A DNA stretch of 17,222 bases. Source: Oehlia diaphana (Eukaryota; Glomeromycota; Glomeromycetes; Glomerales; Glomeraceae). Within the stretch, counting starts at the first letter, position 1; the number at the start of each line of letters is the position of its first letter. Below are positions 8,463-15,359 of the stretch, piece by piece. A program made the position numbers and the translations under genes. Location: positions 1-17,222 of the forward strand of contig QZLH01002183.1 of the NCBI GenBank assembly GCA_003833135.1, written 5' to 3'. The notes beneath the pieces are model-generated. The model was given only the letters and a program-made list of their open reading frames with translations, was not told the DNA's origin and made no database searches.

Positions 8463-8666
8463 GAGAAAATAGAACACTTAAATAAGAACAGAATCGCTTG
8501 GACGAGAATACAAATTACTTGGACAGAGGAATTGAAGCACTTAAAAAACAAAGAAGAATTAAGGAAGGTATACGTTGGGGCTGTATCTATTGTGGATATA
8601 ATAAACATCATTACCGGAATAATGAAACGGTCATTATCCACAAATACCAATGTAAAAGTTAGGTAG
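8463..8666 (+). CDS. Putative exon, helical charged protein fragment
   Basis: This frame has no early methionine but begins directly after a splice-acceptor-like AG (8461-8462) and stays open for 67 codons to TAG 8664-8666. It reads 'EKIEHLNKNRIAWTRIQITW', then 'TEELKHLKNKEELRKVY', then a hydrophobic 'VGAVSIVDIINIITGI'. This looks like a charged helix followed by a hydrophobic one. The surrounding DNA gives no start exon. The frame after it, around 8690-8790, is again coding-looking but in another phase, which suggests decay. Function unknown. Confidence 0.3.
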   Translation, partial: EKIEHLNKNRIAWTRIQITWTEELKHLKNKEELRKVYVGAVSIVDIINIITGIMKRSLSTNTNVKVR

Positions 8667-8842
8667 AATTATTACATAAACGTTACTACGCTTTAGCGCC
8701 TTTTAGGGAAAAATGCAAAAATGGATACGCAGTATCCCTTAGATATGGATTGTGGAGAAGAGAATCAGTGAACATCAAGGAGGAATAACGATCATGCATA
8801 TATTTCATTACTTGGTTGTATATTTTCTAATACAAGATAATA

Positions 8843-8955
8843 TATATGTTCTTTGTAACGATGATATATTCACTATAAGATGGCATAACCTGATGACATA
8901 GTAACGATTGTTAGTGCGGTATATGTTCTCTAGTAACGAGTTTCACTACAAGGCA
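8843..8955 (+). repeat. Degenerate direct repeat
   Basis: 8843-8884 and 8919-8955 share 'tatatgttct', then 'gtaacga', then 'ttcacta' and 'aagg/agatgg' in the same order, with small indels. A third 'agtaacga' word lies between them. An imperfect local duplication. Confidence 0.45.
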
Positions 8956-9297
8956 GTGTGTGCGCCCAAGGTCTATGTGGTATAACATATCCGAAAAAAG
9001 CTCAACTACTGGACTGTGACCCGAGTATCACGATTGTCTTACTTCACAATGCACTGCTGCGCATTATATTCTTCGGTAATGATAAAGTAGTATATCCCGT
9101 TACTTTGTTGTATATATTTTTGGACTGGAGGCGTTACCTAAGTAATGTAACGATGACAGGTTCCTCCCGATTCTGATTTTTTGCGTATTTTTACTAAGAA
9201 ATTTGCGTAGTTGCTGTGCATGTCTTACGTAATACAAAAATAAAGTGTACACACTTATGTAGTACAATCTATTTGGCTATGTGAAAATGCATCGATC

Positions 9298-9321
9298 CTA
9301 GGCAGAGCCTACGAAGTAAAA
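9298..9321 (+). repeat. 24-bp repeat with internal palindrome, copy 1
   Basis: Reads CTAGGC, three variable bases, then GCCTACGAAGTAAAA. An inverted copy at 12877-12900 matches 21 of 24, differing only at the three spacer bases. CTAGGC...GCCTA is itself palindromic. Confidence 0.6.
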
Positions 9322-9386
9322 TAGAAAATTCTTAACGCCCGTGATCCGGCGAAGTGAACAGCATATAATTGACTACTACGGTTGGT

Positions 9387-9424
9387 CATATGACATCGAT
9401 ACCTGGAGGTCTCATATCATGTGC
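9387..9424 (+). pseudogene. Decayed inverted copy of the fragment at 10859-10984
   Basis: The stretch starting 'catatgacatcgatacc' matches the minus-strand sequence starting near 10972 ('catgtgatatcgatacc') at 31 of 38 aligned bases by my count. All seven differences are transitions. The translations correspond: 'SIPGGLISCA' here and 'SIPEGPISCA' there. It is followed by a stop, so it is a relic only. Confidence 0.5.
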
Positions 9425-9451
9425 CTCTATATTCTATCTTTCATAATTTTT

Positions 9452-9640
9452 AGAGGAACGATGGAGGTTATTGTATACAATTTGTCTATTGTTCATCTAT
9501 AGTATAACCGTGAACTTTGCTCAGTCTTGACTCTTGCCGCTCATTTATCATCAACAACCATCATAATCATACATAATCATTACGGAAAACATATACAAGA
9601 TAAACTCCGTGATTTTTTGAGGAACGATGGAGGAACGAAG
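9452..9640 (+). repeat. Direct repeat containing GAGGAACGATGGAGG
   Basis: Two copies of 'gaggaacgatggagg', each preceded by a T-rich stretch, lie about 9453 and 9619. The second is followed by 'aacgaagtgaag', a further echo of 'gaggaacgaag'. Confidence 0.55.
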
Positions 9641-9788
9641 TGAAGAAATTTATACAGGAACGAAACCCACGGTCAGTTTAGAGCATCCTATATTTTACTT
9701 TGCCATAGAGTGTGATGAAATATGTCAAGTAACAATTAACGTATATTCGATTCAGAAGTATTTATATTAAAAGCGTGAATATACTTAC

Positions 9789-10653
9789 TAATCCATAGTT
9801 AAACGCAACTTTCGGGTTTATTGTATATGAACTAAGGAGCATGACGCCCAAAGCCGTGTTTGCTAAACAATCTCTAATTTTTTCTAATTGTTCTAAAAAT
9901 GATAGCACGTAAGCTATTCTATTCGCATTGCCAGTACAAATGGTAACGTTGTTTACATGATATTTTTACCTTTACTGTCCAACGTCTTAAGAAGCTTTTT
10001 TGCAATTCCTTCGTGATATTCTTATATTCTGCAGTGTGGTTACTAGTTTTAAGAAAATTTTCGGCATACGATATATTGTCCTCAAGGACACGTCGCATAT
10101 CACAATCCTGATAAAATCTTATAAGTTAAGTGTGGTGGAATAAAGAATTGATACAACTAGTAACTTACTCGGATATCATCTACTAACTTCGAAACACGAC
10201 TATCTAACACATGAGCTTGACTAGTATACTTCATTTTTCTCTTCTGACATTTTTTCTTTTGGAAGTGCTAGATGGACGGCCCCATACAAGTCAAAAATTT
10301 CAAATCGATCGGAATATTTGGGACCATATTTTTTGGGCGGAGCCCAGTTCCACTGGATAATATCTCACTCTTCAAAATCATCTCGTAGGCAGGTGACCAA
10401 CATTGGATTTCACTGTCTTCAAAGTAGAAGAATCTTGACACACAGTGACTTCCAATTTGTCCATCCTTTCGCACATCTTAGTAACTTTGGTGTCTGTTTC
10501 ACTAATCTTTTCCTCTAACATATCCATTCTTTCGTCTAACTTCTTTTCAAGCGCACCCACTTTGGTGTTAATAAGAGTGCTCATTTTGTTTTCGAGCGCA
10601 TCTATTTTGGTATCAAAGAGTTCACTTACTCTCTTTACAATATTGTCTTCCAT
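9789..10653 (-). pseudogene. Decayed multi-exon gene with N-terminal coiled coil
   Basis: On the minus strand an ATG at 10651-10653 begins a coiled coil of about 90 residues with heptad-like leucines ('IDALENKMSTLINTKVGALE', 'ERMDMLEEKISETDTKV'), ending near 10378. Next, in another frame, is 'KKYGPKYSDRFEIFDLYGAV' and 'HLALPKEKMSEEKNEVY' before a TAG near 10216. A shift then gives 'MKYTSQAHVLDSRVSKLVDD' (from 10234) up to a GTAAGT donor at 10168. The next exon, 10107-9970, reads 'DCDMRRVLEDNISYAENFL' and 'EYKNITKELQKSFLRRWTVK'. One base off in an A-run, the reading continues 'NVTICTGNANRIAYVLSFLE' and 'LANTALGVMLLSSYTINPKV' to a GTAAGT donor at 9788. At least two frame breaks are needed, so it is read as a pseudogene. 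An extra intron at 9969 could remove one. The family is not recognised. Confidence 0.5.
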
Positions 10654-10858
10654 GGCATACCAATAATAACATTCCAATGTTATTCAACAAAAAATTTTTA
10701 ACTATACGGTATTTATAGTCTGCTTTCTTGTTTCCCAGAATAAATGATAGACTGATAATCCCAGCGCCTATTTTGTAAATCTATTGAGTAATAAATGATC
10801 AACATAGAAATCCCGGAGGATCCATTTTTGGCTAAAAGATAAAGTGATAAACATTCAT

Positions 10859-10984
10859 TCAAATATTCGGTAAAACATATTTGCCGTAAAATCCATCCAT
10901 GATTATTAATCTATCAACATTAAGAGAATACTCAAGAGCACATGATATAGGACCCTCGGGTATCGATATCACATGTCTATTGTC
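10859..10984 (-). pseudogene. Coding fragment 'ISIPEGPISCALEYSLNVD'
   Basis: A 41-codon open stretch on the minus strand without a start, reading 'RHVISIPEGPISCALEY' then 'SLNVDRLIIMDGFYGKYVL' to TGA 10859-10861. An AG precedes it on the minus strand, so it may be an exon. A diverged inverted copy lies at 9387-9424. Family not recognised. Confidence 0.35.
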
Positions 10985-11195
10985 TTAACAGGCTTAATTG
11001 TTATTGGTGAAACAACTCGTGAGCAAATTGCCGGCAGTAAAGAACCTAATCCGGATAGTTGTTTGTTAATACTTATATCCAATAATATAACAATGAAAAA
11101 ATATGTGCTCTTCGAGCTGTCTTTGACCGAATTATAATACATTTAGAATATAAATCAAAAACCGGGATTAACACACGAAACATACTAATAACTAT
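10985..11195. other. Gene-free gap between fragments
   Basis: No frame looks coding. It is probably intronic or degraded sequence between minus-strand fragments. Confidence 0.4.
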
Positions 11196-11369
11196 TTAGA
11201 ATTTTAAGAACACAAATAATGATATTACGGCGATACCTATTTTATGAAGACCAATATCATATCCGTCTAGGTTAAAGAATTGGGCGTCTATTAAAACATT
11301 TTCTCTTCTTTTTTGTCCACCTGATATACCATTACGAAAATCTATCAGAACCGCCACAGTTATCGTCAA
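11196..11369 (-). pseudogene. Coding fragment with a C-terminal hydrophobic segment
   Basis: Follows a TTTTTAG acceptor-like site and encodes 57 residues to TAA 11196-11198: 'TVAVLIDFRNGISGGQKRR', 'NVLIDAQFFNLDGYDIG', then a hydrophobic 'IGIAVISLFVFLKF'. The SGGQ string followed by basic residues superficially resembles an ABC-transporter signature, but no Walker motifs are present and I do not claim that family. It overlaps the frame at 11332-11481, so the two were either joined by splicing or shifted against each other. Confidence 0.3.
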
Positions 11370-11481
11370 CTAAAAATTTCTTCTCTCCCATGCTATTATG
11401 GAAATACTGTGCTTGCGGATAGTTTCTAATCTTCAAGAAGTTTTTGTCCTCTAAGAACTTTCCGACTGATTTTGCTGTTTG
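11332..11481 (-). pseudogene. Coding fragment 'NFLKIRNYPQAQYFHNSMG'
   Basis: A 49-codon open stretch: 'QTAKSVGKFLEDKNFLKI', 'RNYPQAQYFHNSMGEKKFLV', 'DDNCGGSDRFS', then TAA. After that stop the same frame continues coding-like ('WYIRWTKKKRKCF'), which suggests a nonsense change. Upstream it connects in another frame to 'LAYNDKQ' and to the fragment at 11492-11656. Family unknown. Confidence 0.35.
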
Positions 11482-11491
11482 TCATTATATG

Positions 11492-11656
11492 CTAGCCAAT
11501 ATTTCTAACTATTTCATAAGATAACAAGTGAAGTCGATATGCCTTTGGAGTCTTTTCAGGTAAATTGGTCAAATTGCATATTCTTATAAGATTAACATGC
11601 GATGCAATATTCAACGTAATCGATTCATTCCATAGAAAATCACACAGAGTTGCCTT
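11492..11656 (-). pseudogene. Coding fragment 'ATLCDFLWNESITLNIASHV'
   Basis: Reads 'KATLCDFLWNESITLNIASH', 'VNLIRICNLTNLPEKTPKAY', 'RLHLLSYEIVRNIG' and then TAG at 11492-11494. A further coding-like stretch follows in the same frame ('HIMTNSKISRKVLRGQKLL'). The TAG could derive from TGG by one transition. It probably belongs to the same decayed gene as the two fragments to its left. Family unknown. Confidence 0.35.
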
Positions 11657-11936
11657 TGCTGGCGAGCACTATTAACTTTCGATTAGTCTTTGATGTAATG
11701 TATTTTCGGAAACAGGAGGGCAATATCTTTCCTGTCGAGAAATTTTACGAAGACAAATAAAACTCTTATACCATATCAACATTTACTATCCATGCTTTTT
11801 ATACAGTCTTGGTCAAGTAGTATTTTATCTCTTGTTATTGGACGCTAGTCGATTTTGATAAGCTTGATTATGTCTGTACAGCAATATGAGAATTTGTATT
11901 GTCTTGGAACAAAGCGATAGCCTTCCATGATATATT
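11657..11936. other. Degraded sequence between fragments
   Basis: Only short open pieces on the minus strand (for example 'KFLDRKDIALLFPKIHYI' around 11690-11760) interrupted by stops. No model can be supported. Confidence 0.35.
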
Positions 11937-12152
11937 TTATGTGATCTTTGAGCAGACTCTGGCTGAAATTTCTTTGGCTAAAAATACTACGTGAGAACAA
12001 AAGAAGTGTCTGCGAAAAAAAACATGAGGGTTTTTATGATAAATGACTCTGTCGTACAGATCAGCCACAAGATATACTTCGGCCCGATTGATGATCCGGA
12101 AAATCGAAGTAGACTGCGCAAATATATTTCCGCCAGATAATATTTCCTCCAT
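11937..12152 (-). pseudogene. Hypothetical 71-codon minus-strand frame, possible 5' end of the decayed gene
   Basis: From ATG 12150-12152 the frame reads 'MEEILSGGNIFAQSTSIFRI', 'INRAEVYLVADLYDRVIYH' and ends 'KEISARVCSKIT' at 11937. Codon third positions are less AT-biased than in the surroundings, which supports past coding. A longer start at 12224 is possible but adds a hydrophobic, cysteine-containing leader that I trust less. No domain recognised. It may be the first part of the gene whose fragments lie at 11196-11656. Confidence 0.3.
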
Positions 12153-12194
12153 TTGTTTCGGTTGAACATGTTTCCATATTTTTTCCTTACACGT

Positions 12195-12202
12195 TATAAA
12201 TA
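12195..12202 (+). promoter_or_regulatory. TATAAATA box (upstream)
   Basis: TATAAATA lies 28 bases before an ATG (12223) that opens a 48-codon frame ending at 12369. That small frame (starts 'MELVVFHDNDRQFTWEM') is not otherwise supported. Confidence 0.25.
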
Positions 12203-12311
12203 GCAGTGTAACATACACTATCATGGAGTTGGTTGTTTTTCACGACAATGATAGACAATTTACATGGGAAATGTATCATATTCCCTTTTTTATAAGGTTT
12301 ATTTCCTTCGA

Positions 12312-12319
12312 TATAAATA
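12312..12319 (+). promoter_or_regulatory. TATA box of the Crinkler-domain gene
   Basis: TATAAATA lies 56 bases upstream of the start codon at 12375, a normal promoter distance with a short 5' leader. Confidence 0.45.
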
Positions 12320-12374
12320 GATTCGATACGAAAATTGAACATATTTGTGACATACGTATAACACTCTGATTGAA

Positions 12375-12815
12375 ATGGCTATTACACTTTTGTGTTTTCT
12401 TCAAGAATTGGATAGCTCATTCCCGGTTACTTTTGATGAAAAAGAAATAAAAACGATTAAAGACCTCAGAGATTTGATTAAAATAAGTAAAAAACAGTCC
12501 ATTATCGAAAATAACATCGACCTTGACAAGTTCAAAATCTGGAAAGTGTCCATTCCTCTTAATAAGAATTCCAGTATCGAGAAGCTAAGAAAATTGCCAG
12601 CTGAGATAGAAGAAAGCATGCAATGTGATGACAAACAAGAAATACTTTTGATATTTGACAATATTCCAGATCATATCCAGGTTTTCATAGGTAACCTTAC
12701 GAATCCTGTAAAAAATCAAGATGATGAAGAGAAGATTCTACTTAAAAGGCAATCCACATTGACGGGTTATATTGTCAATCAGAATAGAATTGATTCATCG
12801 TATGCGAAAAAATAA
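12375..12815 (+). CDS. Crinkler (CRN)-type N-terminal domain protein, short
   Basis: A single-exon frame of 146 residues. The first 110 or so match the ubiquitin-like Crinkler N-terminal domain: the start 'MAITLLCFLQ', a 'FPVTFDEKEIKTIKDLRDLI' segment, the characteristic 'LDKFKIWKVSIP' near residues 51-62, and a domain end 'PDHIQVFIGN' comparable to the usual '(H)IHIxVxxP'. Crinklers were first described as oomycete secreted effectors; related proteins are numerous in Rhizophagus-type fungi and usually carry a large C-terminal domain (often nuclease- or kinase-like) after this module. Here no such domain follows, only a charged tail ending 'RIDSSYAKK'. It is either a header-only member or a truncated gene. 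A donor-like GTAAAA at 12708 and an acceptor at 12888-12889 would give an alternative end but add only 18 codons. No classical signal peptide is visible. Confidence 0.75.
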   Translation: MAITLLCFLQELDSSFPVTFDEKEIKTIKDLRDLIKISKKQSIIENNIDLDKFKIWKVSIPLNKNSSIEKLRKLPAEIEESMQCDDKQEILLIFDNIPDHIQVFIGNLTNPVKNQDDEEKILLKRQSTLTGYIVNQNRIDSSYAKK

Positions 12816-12876
12816 ATCCATTCGCTTGTCCTGCTTTGTTCAGTATACCAATAAGATATTAATATCATTTGCATTT

Positions 12877-12900
12877 TTTTACTTCGTAGGCATGGCCTAG
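12877..12900 (-). repeat. 24-bp repeat with internal palindrome, copy 2
   Basis: Inverted relative to 9298-9321, 21 of 24 identical. In this orientation it includes a good splice acceptor (T-rich tract, 'acttcgtag'). Confidence 0.6.
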
Positions 12901-12946
12901 ATTATCGAAATTCATTCAACATGGAACAAAATTACAAGAAACATGA
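12890..12946 (+). other. Possible short exon downstream of the Crinkler-domain gene
   Basis: After the acceptor-like 'tttttttacttcgtag' the frame 'AWPRLSKFIQHGTKLQET' runs to TGA 12944-12946. Joined to a donor at 12708 it would stay in phase with the Crinkler-domain frame. This is a weak alternative model. Confidence 0.2.
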
Positions 12947-13699
12947 AAATAGGAGTATTAAGGCGGAGGACATTTGTATTTCAAAAAGGGCATGATATCA
13001 GCAAGAATGGAAATAGAACGTAAATTCATGGACCATATTATTTGATTTCACAAACTGCACCCCTCGGTGGTTTCACTAGTTTACTGTTTTATTAGAACAC
13101 TTTAGGTTGTCAAGGTAAATTAAGTAAATACACGTTTGTTCCAACAATTAAGAGCATCTGCCAAAAGACAAGAATACATATGACGGTATACTGTCTAACT
13201 TCACCTGGAGAAAAGATATACCTGGAAGGTACGAAGTAGAACAATGTCAAACAAAAATCGGCTAGTGATTGGCAGAGACATATAATTACTTCAAGCATAA
13301 TAGTCGAAGAATAATCCACATGTCGTGTCGACAATCAATACGATCAATATCTTTGTTGGCAATTGATTACATAAGCGTACGCAACTATACTGTTAATATT
13401 TTTTTGTAGCCTAAGTACACCGAAACTGGCCATTCCAAATGAACTCTAAATATGCTAGATTGCTAGATTACTAGTGTACCAATCCGGGATCTATTCTACC
13501 TAATGTGTATATATTATTTACACTATTCTCATATACTTTGTAATAACTTTATTCTTAAAAAATATGAAAAAATGTACCAGTTTTATTTCTTTATTTCACG
13601 AGTACAAGAGAAAAGAAAGAAGTATCCCCTTTAAAGTGTAACCACTATCTCTGTTATTTCATAATGATTTACCTCGGTGTACTGTACAAAATGATATTC
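12947..13699. other. Spacer between convergent genes
   Basis: No gene is supported. The minus-strand frame at 13110-13334 is hydrophobic and cysteine-containing, with no motif. 'gctagattgctagattactag' near 13457-13477 is a short tandem repeat. The Crinkler-domain gene and the kinase relic converge on this interval. Confidence 0.45.
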
Positions 13700-13705
13700 T
13701 TTATT
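13700..13705 (-). terminator. Polyadenylation signal AATAAA of the kinase relic
   Basis: On the minus strand AATAAA follows the final stop codon (13706-13708) immediately. Confidence 0.4.
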
Positions 13706-15138
13706 TTAATGCGTCTTTTCCTCTTCCATTGATTTAATTTTCTGCTCCAACGATTTAATCTTCTCTTCCAATGAGCTTATTTTAACGTTGTGTTCCTGTT
13801 TCAGAGTAGCATTTTCTTGTTTCAAGTTAGCATTTTCTTGTTCTAATGATTTAACTTTTTTCTCCAGCGAATGGACTTTTGATATAAGAGCACCGGAGTG
13901 GGAATCAGTTAACATATTAAATATGTCAGATCCAAGGATTGTTGTTGCTCAAGGACGTTTACTTAGATCGTTAATCGTCATTTCGTCGATTAATTTTATC
14001 TAAACAAGAGTTTAATTTAAAATTACAAATTCTTATGGTCTAACCGTTACTTCAATAAACTCATGATCACAAAAATAGTCTTACCACAGAATCATTAAAG
14101 TTGCCTTGTTGCGTAACCATAATCTCAAGGTCATCTAAACTTTTACCAGGGAAATATAACTCTTTTAATACAAGCCCAAGATCGTAAATATCACTTTCCT
14201 TGGTAAAAGCTTCAATATGCATTAATAGATAATGGCATATTAATATTTATGTCACTATATAATAATGAAAAATTTAAACAATGACGTTACCGTGGATATT
14301 TCAGATTTTACCAAACCAAAATCACCAATTTTTGGCACAAAATCGTTATTAATTTTTTGTAAAAAAATGTTATCGGTTTTTAAATCTCGGTGAACGAGAT
14401 TCTTTTCGTGGACATATTCAATCTGACAAAACCAAATACTTCATCAGTCATCCATGATAACGTATACAAAAAATTCTTCCCAATTTTCTGTGGAACAGAG
14501 GAAATTGGTCCAATGGACCTTCGAAGAAGTGAAGGACTGAAGCAGAAATAATTTGACACTTACTCCTTTTAAAATCCCATGAAATGTTTTGATGTTAAAA
14601 TGCGAATCGATCTGATTACAACGTTTTGCTAAAACTCGTCTGAGAGAGGTCGAACACAATTCCATTTGGATGAAAATAGTTAATTCCACAGGGGTGAGAT
14701 CTGTCCAGTCACTATTACGACTCTGTATCCAGGAAGAAAAATACCTCACAACGTTTGGGTGTTCAAGTTTAGCGAGAGCTCAGGCTTCTTTGAAAACCTA
14801 ATACTTAGCTCGTTAATACACTTGGAAATATAAATTTTAACAACGAAAATACTAAAGGGTATTCCGAAGGAAATACGATTTTAACAAAACGGTATAACAA
14901 ACCAGATTCATATTTTTGACCTTGCTAAGGATGATTTTTTTAATGGCATAAATTCTTTTATCATATAAATGTAGTGCCTATATAATTAAGCATAAGCTTG
15001 TAACTACAAAGCGTGTCAAAATGAGATTAAGTTTGTAAAAAGACTTACTTTCCACACACTCCCGAATGACCCTTCTCCTAACTTGTCAAGTTGTTCAAAT
15101 GTTTTCTTGTAATTTTCATTAGAGAAGTTTGCCGCCAT
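13706..15138 (-). pseudogene. eIF2-alpha-kinase-like (HRI/PEK-type) protein kinase relic with C-terminal coiled coil
   Basis: Six minus-strand exons can be read. Exon 1 (15138-15049): glycine loop 'LGEGSFGSVWK'. Exon 2 (14977-14921): 'YAIKKIILSK' with the ATP-binding Lys. Exon 3 (14797-14564): 'ALAKLEHPNVVRYFSSWI' and 'IFIQMELCSTSLRRVL'. Exon 4 (14422-14291): catalytic loop '[12 protein letters not shown]' and 'IGDFGLV'. Exon 5 (about 14210-14085): 'TKESDIYDLGLVLKEL'. Exon 6 (13999-13706): 'LIDEMTINDLSKRP', then a coiled coil ('KVKSLEQENANLKQENATLK'). 'LAKLEHPNVVRY' and 'FIQMELCSTSL' are hallmarks of stress kinases that phosphorylate eIF2-alpha; the RP motif followed by a coiled coil recalls HRI. 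Lesions: TGA at 14780-14782 in the helix-C exon ('VFKEA*ALAKL'), TGA at 13949-13951 ('KRP*ATTIL'), and no activation segment (GTxxYMxPE) between exons 4 and 5, where no in-frame junction exists. Junctions 1-2, 2-3, 3-4 and 5-6 are all phase 0. Exon 1 may continue upstream ('EEDHVISKL'). Confidence 0.75.
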
Positions 15139-15359
15139 TAACTTACTTATTACATGGTCCTCTTCTGTTGATATAATTTAAGATGAGAAATAATAGTACT
15201 AAACTCCAAATTTATTTCTGACTATTACTGAAAAAACCTACTATAATTTAAGACACATCATTTAAACTATTTAATTGTGATCTATTATTAAAACAATTAA
15301 ATAAAATTATTATCAATAAAATAATAAATAACTTTAAATAAATTATTTTACCTGATTCA
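15139..15359. other. Short AT-rich spacer between the two kinase genes
   Basis: Contains exon-like remnants on the minus strand: a GTAAAA donor-like site near 15352 and an AATAG acceptor-like site near 15285. They could extend the 3' end of the upstream kinase in an alternative frame ('KFSESDHN' and stop). Confidence 0.3.

Noticed and set aside
8958..9176. 72-codon plus-strand frame
   Set aside because: Begins in a degenerate direct repeat and shows no motif or exon boundary.
11196..11369. ABC-transporter signature (SGGQ) in a coding relic
   Set aside because: A four-residue string only; no Walker A/B motifs or transmembrane array are visible nearby.
12223..12369. 48-codon frame behind a TATA-like box
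   Set aside because: It contains the TATA box of the next gene, is in a different frame from it, and shows no recognisable protein pattern.
13110..13334. 74-codon hydrophobic minus-strand frame
   Set aside because: No motif, no splice context, and composition expected by chance in AT-rich DNA.
13788..14003. 71-codon plus-strand frame opposite the coiled coil
   Set aside because: Antisense shadow of the kinase relic's last exon.
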